This document shows positions 8,573 to 17,121 of a DNA stretch of 64,000 nucleotides, in pieces. The first letter of the stretch is position 1. Every line of letters begins with the position of its first letter. The position numbers were made by a program, and so were the translations under genes. A model generated the notes under the pieces. That model saw only the letters and a program-made list of their open reading frames with translations, was not told the origin of the DNA and did not search any database. Source of the DNA: Pelomonas baiyunensis (GTDB lineage Bacteria; Pseudomonadota; Gammaproteobacteria; Burkholderiales; Burkholderiaceae_C); contig NZ_JBIGIB010000001.1 of NCBI RefSeq assembly GCF_043555935.1, forward strand, positions 496,001-560,000. Reading direction: 5' to 3'.

Positions 8573-9408
8573 GTCGCTTGTGGCGCGCATTGGCGCTGAT
8601 GGCTCTGGTGCTCGGCCTTGCGGGTTGCCAGACCGTCAAGGGCGTGGGCACCCGTTTGGAGCGTGCGGTGGACAAGGTGATGGGCTCCAAAGGCCAGAAG
8701 CTGGACCCCTGGGAGTCGTGGAACCGCAAGGTCTTTGCGTTCAACGAAAAGCTCGACGAAACCGTGCTCAAGCCCGTGGCGACGGCGTATTCCGAGCTGG
8801 TGCCGGCGCCCATCCGCACCGGCATCGACAACTTCTTCGGCAACATCGGCGACGCATGGTCGGCCGTGAACCTGTTCCTGCAGGGGCGGTTCAAGGCGGG
8901 TGTGGAGCAGGGCATGCGGTTTGCGGTGAACTCGACACTCGGCCTTGCTGGCGTGTTGGACGTGGCTACGGAAGCCGGGTTGGAGAAAAACAGCCAGGAC
9001 TTCGGCAAGACCCTGGGCAAGTGGGGCATGGGCACCGGGGCCTACATCGTCTGGCCGCTGTTCGGCCCGTCGTCGGTGCGCGACTCTCTGGCGCTGCCGC
9101 TGGACTGGCAAGCCTCGCCCGCGGTGGTGTACGACGACGGTCGCAAGAAGGTGCTGATCAGCAGCTTGAACATCACCAACACGCGGGCCAATTTCCTGCG
9201 CGCGGGGCAGATGCTGGAAGGCATTGCGCTGGACAAATACACCTTCTACCGGGACGCCTACCTGCAGCGCCGCGGCAGCTTCGATGACGATGACGAGGTG
9301 GAGGTGTTGGTGCCCGGGAGCCCCGCGTCGGCGCCCGAGCCAGCGGCTTCGGAACCTGCTCCCTCAGTCAAGAAGCCTGCGGAGCCCGCTTCGGACGCGA
9401 CGCGGTGA
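8569..9408 (+). CDS. mlaA: Outer-membrane lipoprotein MlaA (VacJ)
   Basis: Outer-membrane lipoprotein that removes misplaced phospholipids from the outer leaflet and passes them to MlaC. The 279-residue product has a lipobox ending LGLAGC at residue 20, then the VacJ domain: DPWESWNRKVFAFNEKLDE, FFGNIGDAWSAVNLFLQG, and GLAGVLDVATEAGL with GTGAYIVWPLFGPSSVRD. The tail from about residue 240 is acidic, then Ala/Pro/Ser-rich, and is probably flexible. The GTG start at 8569 overlaps the mlaD stop. In Escherichia coli mlaA (vacJ) is unlinked from the mla operon; its place inside the operon here is a frequent betaproteobacterial arrangement. Confidence 0.93.
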   Translation: MSRLWRALALMALVLGLAGCQTVKGVGTRLERAVDKVMGSKGQKLDPWESWNRKVFAFNEKLDETVLKPVATAYSELVPAPIRTGIDNFFGNIGDAWSAVNLFLQGRFKAGVEQGMRFAVNSTLGLAGVLDVATEAGLEKNSQDFGKTLGKWGMGTGAYIVWPLFGPSSVRDSLALPLDWQASPAVVYDDGRKKVLISSLNITNTRANFLRAGQMLEGIALDKYTFYRDAYLQRRGSFDDDDEVEVLVPGSPASAPEPAASEPAPSVKKPAEPASDATR

Positions 9409-9463
9409 ACCAAAACCGGGTCAGGCGCGTTGAGTGCCTGCCTCTGACACACGAAAGCCATTC

Positions 9464-10102
9464 ATGAACCTGCTGAACCCCCTGCGCCGCCTGCTGACAG
9501 TGGCCACTCTGGGTCTGGGCTTGGTGCACGCCGCCCACGCGGCCGACGCCAGCGCGCCGGATCAACTCATCCGCCAGCTGTCGCTGGAAACCATTGAAGC
9601 CGTGAAGTCGGACAAGGACATCCAGGGCGGCAACATCAACAAGATCATTGCCCTGGTGGACACCAAGGTGATGCCGCACGTCAATTTCCAGCGCATGACC
9701 GCCTCGGCCGTGGGCCGTTTTTGGCGCCAGGCCACGCCGGAGCAACAAGGCAAGCTCCAGGCCGAGTTCAAGACGCTGCTCGTGCGCACCTACGCCGGCG
9801 CCTTGACGCAGGTGAAGGATCAGACCATCGGCCTGAAGCCGCTGCGCGCGCAGCCGACGGACACCGAGGTGGTGGTGAAGACCGAGATCCGCGGCAAGGG
9901 TGACCCCATCCAGCTGGACTACCGCCTGGAGAAGGCCGGTGAGGTCTGGAAGATTTATGACGTCAACGTGCTGGGCATCTGGCTGGCCGATCAGTACCGC
10001 AACAGCTTTGCGCAGGAGATCGGTGCCAATGGCATTGACGGCCTGATCAAGAGCCTGGCGGACAAGAACGCCAAGGCCAGCAGCGCGGCCGCCAAGGGCT
10101 GA
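9464..10102 (+). CDS. mlaC: Periplasmic phospholipid shuttle MlaC
   Basis: Periplasmic carrier that ferries phospholipid between MlaA and the MlaFEDB complex. The 212-residue product has a Sec signal peptide (NPLRRLLTVATLGLGLVHAAHAAD, cleaved near residue 25) and the Tol-tolerance/Ttg2D domain: IIALVDTKVMPHVNFQRMTASAVGRFWRQATPEQ, LVRTYAGAL and the C-terminal YRLEKAGEVWKIYDVNVLGIWLADQYRNSF. ATG at 9464 begins the signal peptide; an in-frame GTG at 9434 would put ten polar residues ahead of it. It lies 55 bases after mlaA and two before mlaB. Confidence 0.92.
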   Translation: MNLLNPLRRLLTVATLGLGLVHAAHAADASAPDQLIRQLSLETIEAVKSDKDIQGGNINKIIALVDTKVMPHVNFQRMTASAVGRFWRQATPEQQGKLQAEFKTLLVRTYAGALTQVKDQTIGLKPLRAQPTDTEVVVKTEIRGKGDPIQLDYRLEKAGEVWKIYDVNVLGIWLADQYRNSFAQEIGANGIDGLIKSLADKNAKASSAAAKG

Positions 10103-10104
10103 TC

Positions 10105-10422
10105 TTGAGTGGCCTGAAGTTGCCTGCGCGGCTGCGCATGGACGGCGCCAAGGCCGCTTGGGCGCAGATGTCGCCTGCATTGCGGGCCGAAGCTGCCCAG
10201 GTGCTGGCTGCCGCAGGGCGTGAGGTGCGCCTCTCGGCGGCGGAGCTGACGGATTTCGACTCGTCGGCGCTCAGCCTGCTGTTGTCGGCCGCGCGGCAGT
10301 GCGGTGAACAGGGCGCTGTGCTCCGCTTGGAGGCGGCCCCGGAGAAGTTGCGTGAGCTGGCCCGGGTGTACGGCGTGGCCGAGCTGTTCTGGCCCGCCAC
10401 CACTGCCGCCGCCAGCGCTTGA
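10105..10422 (+). CDS. mlaB: STAS-domain subunit MlaB
   Basis: A 105-residue STAS protein. MlaB binds MlaF in the cytoplasm and is needed for stability and activity of the transporter. The STAS core is visible in VRLSAAELTDFDSSALSLLLSAARQCGEQGAVLRLEAAPEKLRELARVYGVAELF, with the conserved Asp-Ser-Ser before the leucine helix. A TTG start at 10105, three bases after the mlaC stop, gives normal length. ATG at 10138 is the alternative and would trim the first strand. It is the last gene of the mla operon, and a hairpin follows. Confidence 0.82.
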   Translation: MSGLKLPARLRMDGAKAAWAQMSPALRAEAAQVLAAAGREVRLSAAELTDFDSSALSLLLSAARQCGEQGAVLRLEAAPEKLRELARVYGVAELFWPATTAAASA

Positions 10423-10455
10423 GCTGTGCAGGAACCTGTGGGCCGCTGAGCCTCG

Positions 10456-10481
10456 CCTGAAACCGCGGGAGCGGTCTCAGG
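10456..10481. terminator. Hairpin between convergent mlaB and hexR
   Basis: An 11-bp stem (CCTGAAACCGC pairing with GCGGTCTCAGG, one mismatch) with a four-base loop lies between the ends of two converging operons, two bases from the hexR stop. Its position suits a shared terminator. There is no clear T-run on either strand, so Rho-independent activity is uncertain. Confidence 0.5.
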
Positions 10482-10482
10482 T

Positions 10483-11349
10483 TCAGCCGGCGTAGCGCTT
10501 GGCGCGCAGGTTCTTCTTGATTTCCTGCAGCACGGGCCGCAGGTGTTGCCCCAGGCGAAGTGCCACGCCGGTGGTCAGGATGTCCACGGCGATCAGGTGC
10601 AGCAGGCGCGACACCATGGGGCTGTAGCGGTCGAAGTCTTCCGGGTGATCCACCGCCAGCAGGATCTGGCTGGGGCCCAGCGCCAGTTGTGCCAAGGGTG
10701 ACGCACTGGCCGTGATGATGATGATGGTCGCGCCCTTCTTGCGGGCGATGTCGGCGGCGTCCAGCAAATCACGGCTGCGGCCGGAGTTGCTGATGATGAC
10801 CGCGCAGTCGCCCGGCTGCAGCATCGTGGCGCTCATGAGCTGCACGTGGCCGTCGCTGGTGGCGACGGTGTTCACGCCCAGCCGGAAGAACTTGTGCTGC
10901 GCATCCTGCGCCACGATGCCGGAGTTGCCGACGCCGTAGAACTCGATGCGGCGCCCGTGCCGGGCGGCATCGGACAGTGCGTCGATGGCACGCTCGAACG
11001 CGTGGCTGGCTGCGTCGTTGCGGTAGTGCAGCAAGGCGGCCACCGCGTTGTCCACCACCTTCACGATGATGTCGGCAGGCTTGTCGTCTTCGTCGACCGC
11101 GCGGTGCACGAAGGGCACGCCCTCGTTCACGCTGCCGGCCAGCTTGAGCTTGAAGTCCGCCAGGCCGTCATAACCCACGCTGCGGCAAAAGCGCACCACC
11201 GTCGGCTTGCTGACGTGGGCGCGGTCGGCCAGCTCACTCACCGGCAGGCTGGCGAAGCTGCGGGCGTCGGCCAGCAACAGCTTGGCCACGCGCTGCTCGG
11301 CCGGTGGCAGCGCGGGCAGCGCGGCCTTGACGCGTTCCAGGATGCTCAT
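10483..11349 (-). CDS. hexR: RpiR-family regulator HexR
   Basis: Transcriptional repressor of glucose catabolism that in relatives responds to 2-keto-3-deoxy-6-phosphogluconate. The 288-residue protein has an N-terminal RpiR helix-turn-helix (ELADRAHVSKPTVVRFCRSVGYDGLADFKLKLA, about residues 40-75) and a C-terminal SIS sugar-isomerase domain (IEFYGVGNSGIVAQDAQHKF and DCAVIISNSGRSRDLLDAA, about 130-210) that binds the sugar-phosphate ligand. It follows zwf with an ATGA overlap, so both genes share an mRNA and the regulator is probably autoregulated through the zwf promoter. A candidate operator is at 12838-12852. Confidence 0.9.
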   Translation of the reverse strand: MSILERVKAALPALPPAEQRVAKLLLADARSFASLPVSELADRAHVSKPTVVRFCRSVGYDGLADFKLKLAGSVNEGVPFVHRAVDEDDKPADIIVKVVDNAVAALLHYRNDAASHAFERAIDALSDAARHGRRIEFYGVGNSGIVAQDAQHKFFRLGVNTVATSDGHVQLMSATMLQPGDCAVIISNSGRSRDLLDAADIARKKGATIIIITASASPLAQLALGPSQILLAVDHPEDFDRYSPMVSRLLHLIAVDILTTGVALRLGQHLRPVLQEIKKNLRAKRYAG

Positions 11350-12791
11350 TGCTCTTCCGCCCAGGCGTAGCCGTCACGCGCCACCAGCGCACTGGCCGCC
11401 GCCGGGCCCCAGGAGCCTGCGGCGTAGGGGCGGGGGCCGTTGCCGTCGGCGGTCCAGGCGTCCAGGATGGGCTCCACCCAGCGCCAGGCCTGCTCCTGCT
11501 CGTCGCTGCGCACGAACAAATTCAGGCGGCCCGCAATCGCGTCCAGCAACAGGCGTTCGTAGGCGCCTACGCGCTGCGTGGAGAAGGCCTTGTCAAAGTC
11601 CAGGTCCAGCGACACCGGCGTCAGTTGTTCGCCGTGGCCGGTGCCCTTTTGTGCCAGCAGTTGCAGCTCCAGTCCGTCCTCGGGCTGCAGCTTGATGACC
11701 AGACGGTTGGGCAGGCTCGCGCCCGGGAAGATCTGGTGAGGCACCGGGCGGAAGTTCACCACGATCTGCGCATCGCGCGCGGCCAGGCGCTTGCCGGTGC
11801 GCAGGTAGAACGGCACGCCGGCCCAACGCCAGTTTTCCACTTCGGTGCGCAGCGCCACGAAGGTTTCGCACTGGCTGTCTTGCGGCACCTTCACTTCTTC
11901 CAGGTAACCCGGCACGGCGTGGCCGCCGCACATGCCCGCGCGGTACTGGCCGCGCACCACGTCGCGGCTGACCGACTCGGGCGTGAAGGGCTTGAGCGCG
12001 CGCAGCACCTTGAGCTTTTCATCGCGGATGGCGTCGGCGTCATTGCTGGCCGGCGGCTCCATGGCGATCATGGTCAGCAGTTGCAGCGCATGGTTCTGAA
12101 TCATGTCGCGCAGCGCGCCGGTGCCGTCGTAGAAGGCGCCTCGCGTGCCCACGCCCAGCTGTTCGGCCAGCGTGATCTGGATGTTGGCGATGCTCTCGCG
12201 GCGCCACAGGGGCTCGAACAGCGCATTGCCGAAGCGCAGGGCCATCAGGTTCTGCACCGACGGCTTGCCGAGGTAGTGGTCGATGCGGAAGGCCTGGCGC
12301 TCCTGGAACACCGAGCGCACCGTGCGGTTGATCTCTTGCGCGCTGGCCAGGTCGTGGCCCAGCGGCTTCTCCAGCACCACGCGCACCTTTTCGTGATTCA
12401 GGCCCACGGCGCCCAGTTGCTGGCAGATGCCGGTGAACAGGTGCGGGCTGGTGGCCAGGTACAGCACGACGGTGTCGGCATTGCGGGCATCCAACCAGTC
12501 CTTCAGGCCCTGGTAATGTTCGGGCTGCGACAGGTCCATGCGCTTGTAGTGCACCAGGGCGGCGAAGCGCTCGAATTCTTCGTCGCTCGGGCGCTTGCCA
12601 GCGTCCACCTCACGGAAGCGTTCCTTGAGCCATTCGCGGTAGCGCTCGTCCGTCTGCTCGTCACGGGCCACGGCGAGAATGCGACCGCCTTCGGGCAATT
12701 TGCCGTGCCGGAAGGCCTGGAAAAGTGCGGGCATCAGCTTGCGCCAAGTCAGGTCGCCGGTGCCACCAAAGAACACGAGATCGAAAGACAT
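11346..12791 (-). CDS. zwf: Glucose-6-phosphate 1-dehydrogenase
   Basis: Oxidises glucose 6-phosphate to 6-phosphogluconolactone with NAD(P)+, feeding the Entner-Doudoroff and pentose-phosphate routes. The 481-residue length is normal. The N-terminal dinucleotide motif is FGGTGDLTWRKLMPAL (residues 8-23), and the active-site peptide FRIDHYLGKPSVQN lies near residue 173, with the catalytic His-Tyr-Leu-Gly-Lys. The ATG at 12791 faces the divergent tal gene across 123 bases. Its last codons overlap hexR. Confidence 0.95.
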   Translation of the reverse strand: MSFDLVFFGGTGDLTWRKLMPALFQAFRHGKLPEGGRILAVARDEQTDERYREWLKERFREVDAGKRPSDEEFERFAALVHYKRMDLSQPEHYQGLKDWLDARNADTVVLYLATSPHLFTGICQQLGAVGLNHEKVRVVLEKPLGHDLASAQEINRTVRSVFQERQAFRIDHYLGKPSVQNLMALRFGNALFEPLWRRESIANIQITLAEQLGVGTRGAFYDGTGALRDMIQNHALQLLTMIAMEPPASNDADAIRDEKLKVLRALKPFTPESVSRDVVRGQYRAGMCGGHAVPGYLEEVKVPQDSQCETFVALRTEVENWRWAGVPFYLRTGKRLAARDAQIVVNFRPVPHQIFPGASLPNRLVIKLQPEDGLELQLLAQKGTGHGEQLTPVSLDLDFDKAFSTQRVGAYERLLLDAIAGRLNLFVRSDEQEQAWRWVEPILDAWTADGNGPRPYAAGSWGPAAASALVARDGYAWAEEQ

Positions 12792-12837
12792 CTGCGGGGG
12801 TCTCCAGGCCAGCGTCCTTGCTTGGCGCTAACCGTTG

Positions 12838-12852
12838 TGTAACTAAGTTTCG
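12838..12852. promoter_or_regulatory. Candidate HexR operator between zwf and tal
   Basis: An imperfect 15-bp palindrome, TGTAACTAAGTTTCG, centred on A12845 lies in the 123-base divergent promoter region. HexR sites in other proteobacteria are short AT-rich palindromes in zwf promoters, and the regulator gene is in the adjoining operon. Assignment to HexR is inference from context; binding polarity and exact consensus for this lineage were not checked. Confidence 0.45.
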
Positions 12853-12914
12853 TGAAATACTATGCAGCAGTTTCTTCGCCGGGTCAATCAGTCCGACCCG
12901 AGGACCGCACCACC

Positions 12915-13856
12915 ATGAACCAGCTCGACCAGCTCAAAGCCTTCACCACCGTTGTTGCCGACACGGGCAACTTCCTGCAACTGGCGCAGTTCGCACCGCG
13001 CGACGCGACGACCAATCCTTCGCTGATCCTGAAGGCCGTGCAGTCGCCCGATTACGCGCCGCTGCTGAAGGAAACCGTGGCCGCCCATCGCGGCAAGCCG
13101 CTGGACGAAATCGTGGACCACGTGCTGGTTCGCTTCGGCCTGGAAATCCTGAAGGTGGTGCCGGGCCGCGTGTCCACCGAAGTCGACGCCCGCCTGTCGT
13201 TCGACAAGGCCACGTCGCTCTCGCGTGCGCGCCGCATCATTGCGCTGTACGAGGCGGCCGGTATCTCGCGCGACCGCGTGTTGATCAAGCTGGCCTCCAC
13301 CTGGGAAGGCATTCAGGCCGCTGCTGAACTGGAGCGCGAAGGCATCCACTGCAACCTGACGCTGCTCTTCGCGTTTGCCCAAGCAGTGGCCTGTGGTGAA
13401 GCCAAGGTGCAACTGATCTCGCCGTTCGTCGGCCGCATCTACGACTGGTACAAGAAGCAAGCGGGCGCCAGCTGGGACGAAGCGGCGCAAGCCGGCGTCA
13501 ATGATCCTGGCGTGAAGTCGGTGAGCCAGATCTACGCGTACTTCAAGCAACACGGCATCGCCACTGAAGTCATGGGCGCGAGCTTCCGCAACATCGGTCA
13601 AATTCAGGCACTGGCCGGATGCGACCTGCTGACCATCAGCCCCGACCTGCTGGCCCAGCTGCAATCGACCGACGCGAAGCTGGAGCGCGCGCTCGACGCC
13701 GCCAAAGCGCCCGCCATGCCGCGCGTGCATCTGGACGAAGCCGCTTTCCGTTTTGCCCTCAACGAGGACGCGATGGCCACTGAGAAGCTGGCCGAAGGCA
13801 TCCGCCTGTTCGCGGTGGACGCCGGCAAGCTCGACAAGCTCATCCAGGAAGCCTGA
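12915..13856 (+). CDS. tal: Transaldolase
   Basis: Transfers a dihydroxyacetone unit between sugar phosphates in the non-oxidative pentose-phosphate pathway. The 313-residue protein is the TalB-type length. The Schiff-base lysine lies in RVLIKLASTWEGI (about residues 120-132). The substrate-binding CNLTLLFAFAQAVACGEAKVQLISPFVGRIYDWYK block and EVMGASFRNIGQIQALAGCDLLTISP are both intact. The ATG at 12915 (MNQLDQLKAFTTVVADTGNF) matches the normal N-terminus, and the extra 21 in-frame codons upstream are not conserved sequence. pgi starts two bases after its stop. Confidence 0.95.
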   Translation: MNQLDQLKAFTTVVADTGNFLQLAQFAPRDATTNPSLILKAVQSPDYAPLLKETVAAHRGKPLDEIVDHVLVRFGLEILKVVPGRVSTEVDARLSFDKATSLSRARRIIALYEAAGISRDRVLIKLASTWEGIQAAAELEREGIHCNLTLLFAFAQAVACGEAKVQLISPFVGRIYDWYKKQAGASWDEAAQAGVNDPGVKSVSQIYAYFKQHGIATEVMGASFRNIGQIQALAGCDLLTISPDLLAQLQSTDAKLERALDAAKAPAMPRVHLDEAAFRFALNEDAMATEKLAEGIRLFAVDAGKLDKLIQEA

Positions 13857-13858
13857 GC

Positions 13859-15493
13859 ATGACGCTGCGCTGCGACCAGTCGCCCGTCTGGGCCGAACTT
13901 CAGGCCCATTTCGACCAAGACGGCGCCGCGGGTGGTCGCGGCTTCGACATCCGCACCGCCTTCCAGGCGGACGCGAACCGTTTCCAGACGCTGTCCTTCG
14001 AGGCGCCGGAGGTGTTTGCGGATCTGTCCAAGAACCGCATCGATGCCCCGACGCTGGCGCTGCTGCTGAAGCTGGCGCAGGACTGTGGGCTGGAGGCGCG
14101 CCGCGATGCCTTGCTGCGTGGCGACCCGGTGAACCACACCGAAGGCCGCGCGGTGCTGCACACCGCGTTGCGGGCGCCGGCAGGCAGCGCCGCCCCGTTC
14201 AATGCCGAGGTGCAGGCCTCCTTGGACGCCATGCTGGCGTTCGCTGAAAGCGTGCGGCGTGGCGAGCGCGGCGCCATGACCGACGTCGTGCACATCGGCA
14301 TCGGCGGCAGCGACCTGGGCCCGGCCATGGTGGTGCAGGCGCTCGAGGCCTTCCGCGCGCCGGGCCTGAAGCTGCATTTCGTGTCCAACGTGGACGGCCA
14401 CGACCTGGCCCCGGTGCTGCGTGGCCTGGATGCGCAACACACGCTGTTCGTCATCGCGTCTAAGACCTTCACCACCCAGGAGACGCTCGCCAACGCGCAG
14501 GCCGCAAAGGCCTGGTTCCTGGCGCAAGGCGGCACGGACATCGCCCGGCACTTCGTGGCCACCAGCAGCAACACCGCGGCGGCGGCGGCCTTTGGCATCG
14601 ACACCGCCTTCGGGTTCTGGGATTGGGTGGGCGGCCGCTATTCGCTGTGGTCGGTCATTGGGCTGCCGATCGCCATCGCCGTGGGCGCCGAGCAGTTCCG
14701 CGCGCTGCTGGCCGGCGCGCATGCGATGGACCAGCACTTCGCCAACACGCCGTTGGCGCAAAACCTGCCCGTGTTGCTGGGGCTGATCGACATCTGGTAC
14801 CGCAACTTCCACGGCTTCAGCAGCCGCAGCGTGGCGCCTTACCACCAGGGGTTGCGTCGCCTGCCGGCATACCTGCAGCAGTTGGAGATGGAGAGCAACG
14901 GCAAGGGTGTGGACCTGGACGGCAATGCGCTGACCATTGGCACATCGCCGGTTGTGTGGGGTGAAGCCGGCACCAACGGCCAGCACGCCTACTTTCAGAT
15001 GCTGCACCAGGGCACCGATGTGATCCCGGTGGAGTTCATCGCCGTGAAGCGGCCGAACCATGGTGCTGTCGGCGAGTTGGCTGAGAAGCTGGCCGACCAG
15101 CACCGCAAGCTGCTGGCCAATTGCCTGGCGCAGAGCCAGGCGCTGATGCAAGGCAAGACCGCCACGGAGGCCTTGATCGAGAAGGCGCCGACGGCCTCCG
15201 CCACGCTGGACCGCGAGGTGCTGGCTCGCCACCGCAGCTTCCCCGGCAATCGCCCCAGCACGACGCTGCTGCTGGAGGCCCTGACGCCCCGCTCGCTGGG
15301 TGCGTTGATCGCGCTCTATGAGCACCGGGTCTTCGTGACCGGCGCGCTGTGGGGCATCAACAGCTTCGACCAGTGGGGCGTGGAGCTTGGCAAGGCCTTG
15401 TGCAACCAACTGCTGCCGCGCCTGGCGTCGGGCGACACCGCGGGTCTGGATGGATCCACGGCTGGCCTGCTGAGTCGCTTGCTGTCGGCATGA
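13859..15493 (+). CDS. pgi: Glucose-6-phosphate isomerase
   Basis: Interconverts glucose 6-phosphate and fructose 6-phosphate. The 544-residue protein carries the phosphate-binding VVHIGIGGSDLGPAMV (about residues 141-156), IASKTFTTQETLANA, the family signature GGRYSLWSVIGLPIA near residue 260, and NSFDQWGVELGKAL near residue 502. It starts two bases after tal and is followed by an ATGA overlap with a HAD phosphatase gene, so the three are one operon. Together with zwf it balances carbon between glycolytic and pentose-phosphate branches. Confidence 0.95.
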   Translation: MTLRCDQSPVWAELQAHFDQDGAAGGRGFDIRTAFQADANRFQTLSFEAPEVFADLSKNRIDAPTLALLLKLAQDCGLEARRDALLRGDPVNHTEGRAVLHTALRAPAGSAAPFNAEVQASLDAMLAFAESVRRGERGAMTDVVHIGIGGSDLGPAMVVQALEAFRAPGLKLHFVSNVDGHDLAPVLRGLDAQHTLFVIASKTFTTQETLANAQAAKAWFLAQGGTDIARHFVATSSNTAAAAAFGIDTAFGFWDWVGGRYSLWSVIGLPIAIAVGAEQFRALLAGAHAMDQHFANTPLAQNLPVLLGLIDIWYRNFHGFSSRSVAPYHQGLRRLPAYLQQLEMESNGKGVDLDGNALTIGTSPVVWGEAGTNGQHAYFQMLHQGTDVIPVEFIAVKRPNHGAVGELAEKLADQHRKLLANCLAQSQALMQGKTATEALIEKAPTASATLDREVLARHRSFPGNRPSTTLLLEALTPRSLGALIALYEHRVFVTGALWGINSFDQWGVELGKALCNQLLPRLASGDTAGLDGSTAGLLSRLLSA

Positions 15494-16110
15494 GGATCGT
15501 TTTCGACTTCGGCGGTGTCGTGTTCCGCTGGCATCCAGCCAGCTTCCTGGCACGCGTTTGGCCGCACCGCGTGGGCAGCCTGGAGCAGGGCGTCGAGGTG
15601 GCCGCGCAGTTCTTCCAGAACTACGAGGGCGATTGGGGCTTGTTCGACCAGGGGTTGATCGGCGCCGACGAGGTGGTGCGCCGCATCGCCGCCCGAACCG
15701 GCTGGCCTCAGGGCGAAGTGGCGGCGGTGGTGCGGGCCGTACCCGATGAATTGATGCCGGTGCCGGCCACCGTGGTGCTGATTCGCGACCTGCTGGCCGC
15801 GGGCCACACCTTGCACTACCTGTCCAACATGCCGGAGCCCTACGCCGACCATCTGAGCGCCAGCTACCCGCTGACGGAGTGGTTCACGTCGGGGCTGTTT
15901 TCCGGGCGCATCAAGCAGAGCAAGCCGCACGCCGAGATCTACCAAATGGCCGAGCGCCACTTCGGCGGCGACCCGCAAGATTTGCTGTTCCTGGACGACC
16001 ATCCGGCCAACATCGCCGCCGCGCTGGCCCGCGATTGGCAAGCTGTGCTGTTCACCGATGCGACCAGCGTGCGGCGTGAACTGGTGTCACGTCGCTTGCT
16101 GAACGGCTGA
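15490..16110 (+). CDS. HAD-family phosphatase (YihX-like)
   Basis: A 206-residue haloacid-dehalogenase-fold hydrolase. Motif I is IVFDFGGVVFRW (nucleophile Asp6, with Gly where many members have a second Asp, a change shared by the YihX group). Motif II is YLSNMPE, motif III Lys lies in IKQSKPHAEIY, and motif IV is LLFLDDHPANIAAA. YihX of Escherichia coli dephosphorylates alpha-glucose 1-phosphate, and a sugar-phosphate substrate would fit the place right after pgi, but the substrate here is not known. ATG at 15490 overlaps the pgi stop; the open frame extends upstream inside pgi without similarity. Confidence 0.8.
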   Translation: MRIVFDFGGVVFRWHPASFLARVWPHRVGSLEQGVEVAAQFFQNYEGDWGLFDQGLIGADEVVRRIAARTGWPQGEVAAVVRAVPDELMPVPATVVLIRDLLAAGHTLHYLSNMPEPYADHLSASYPLTEWFTSGLFSGRIKQSKPHAEIYQMAERHFGGDPQDLLFLDDHPANIAAALARDWQAVLFTDATSVRRELVSRRLLNG

Positions 16111-16133
16111 ACCGCCGCGGCTCAGGCCACGCG

Positions 16134-16355
16134 TCAGTGCACGGTGCCCGGTTCGCCCGGCGCTCCGAATTCGTCGGGGTCCTGCGGCGGGGTGGCCGGC
16201 ACCCGGAAGCTCTCGCTGGCCCAGGCGCCCAGGTCGATCTGGCGGCAACGTTCGCTGCAAAACGGGCGCCAGCGGTTGCTGGGCTCGAACAGGCTGTCGC
16301 CGCCACATTGCGGGCAGCGCACGATGCGGCCCGAGGAAGGCTTCTGAGAACTCAT
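16134..16355 (-). CDS. yacG: DNA gyrase inhibitor / zinc-binding protein YacG
   Basis: A 73-residue protein with the four-Cys zinc finger CPQCGG...PFCSERCRQIDLGAW (Cys about 14, 17, 32, 36) that defines YacG. The Escherichia coli protein binds zinc and blocks DNA gyrase by contacting GyrB. The acidic C-terminal tail (DPDEFGAPGEPG) is also typical. It overlaps zapD by four bases and ends 23 bases from the convergent HAD gene. Confidence 0.88.
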   Translation of the reverse strand: MSSQKPSSGRIVRCPQCGGDSLFEPSNRWRPFCSERCRQIDLGAWASESFRVPATPPQDPDEFGAPGEPGTVH

Positions 16356-17107
16356 GCGCAGAGAGTCAGCTCGAAGCTGGTGTCTTCGGCTGCCAGCTTG
16401 AGGCGGCTTTCTTCATCCTGGCGCATCAGGCGGATGGACACCATCAGCCGGTGGCCAGTGATCTCGGGGATCAGCCCCAGGCTCGGGTCGATGCGCATGC
16501 GCAGCAGTTGGTAGGTGCGGCCAGCCGACAGGCTTTGCTGGAACTGGCCCGCAGTGGCCGCCACCTTGTGCGGCGTGCCCGAATCCCGCAGCAGGCCCAG
16601 CAGCAATTGCAGGGCCTCCGCCAGTGGCATGAGCGATTGCGCCCACTGCATCAAGTCCTTGCGGCGACGCACGGGCAAAAGCTGCTGCCAGTGGAAATAA
16701 GCCGGCAAATCGAACTCGCAGGTGCCGCCCGGAATGCTGATGCGACTGCGGATGCTCATCAGCCAGTCGTTGGCGGTCAGCGCCGCGCCGGTCTTGCCGC
16801 TGAGGGCATTCAGGCGCTGGAAGGCGCCGTCGATGCGGGCGATGACTTCGTCCAGCCGCGCTTCATCCAGCCCCGGGCTGCCCCGGTAGGCGTTGAACTG
16901 GGCCTTGTGCTTCTCCAGTTCCTTGAGCAGATCGCTCTTCAGGTCTGCACGCGAGGCCACGTCGAGGATCTCGAACAAAGTGACCAGCGCGAAATGGTGA
17001 TCCAGCGCCATGTCGCGGGACATCAAGGTGCCCAGGCGGTCGAACAAGTGTTCGAGGCGAAGCATCGTCCGGATGCTTTCGTTGAACGGGTATTCGTACA
17101 GGACCAC
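16352..17107 (-). CDS. zapD: Cell division protein ZapD
   Basis: ZapD crosslinks FtsZ filaments and stabilises the Z ring. The 251-residue product begins MVLYEYPFNESIRTMLRLEHLFDRL, the diagnostic N-terminus, followed by the alpha-helical domain and the C-terminal beta domain (GLIPEITGHRLMVSIRLM). The start is GTG at 17107, deduced from this conserved N-terminus. The order coaE-zapD-yacG is a widely conserved cluster. Confidence 0.92.
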   Translation of the reverse strand: MVLYEYPFNESIRTMLRLEHLFDRLGTLMSRDMALDHHFALVTLFEILDVASRADLKSDLLKELEKHKAQFNAYRGSPGLDEARLDEVIARIDGAFQRLNALSGKTGAALTANDWLMSIRSRISIPGGTCEFDLPAYFHWQQLLPVRRRKDLMQWAQSLMPLAEALQLLLGLLRDSGTPHKVAATAGQFQQSLSAGRTYQLLRMRIDPSLGLIPEITGHRLMVSIRLMRQDEESRLKLAAEDTSFELTLCA

Positions 17108-17121
17108 AGCGCGATCTTCAG

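Noticed and set aside
7247..8590. Long minus-strand frame (447 codons) over mlaE and mlaD
   Set aside because: Shadow of the mla genes: His/Gln/Arg-rich, no family signature, and opposed by clear Mla domains on the plus strand.
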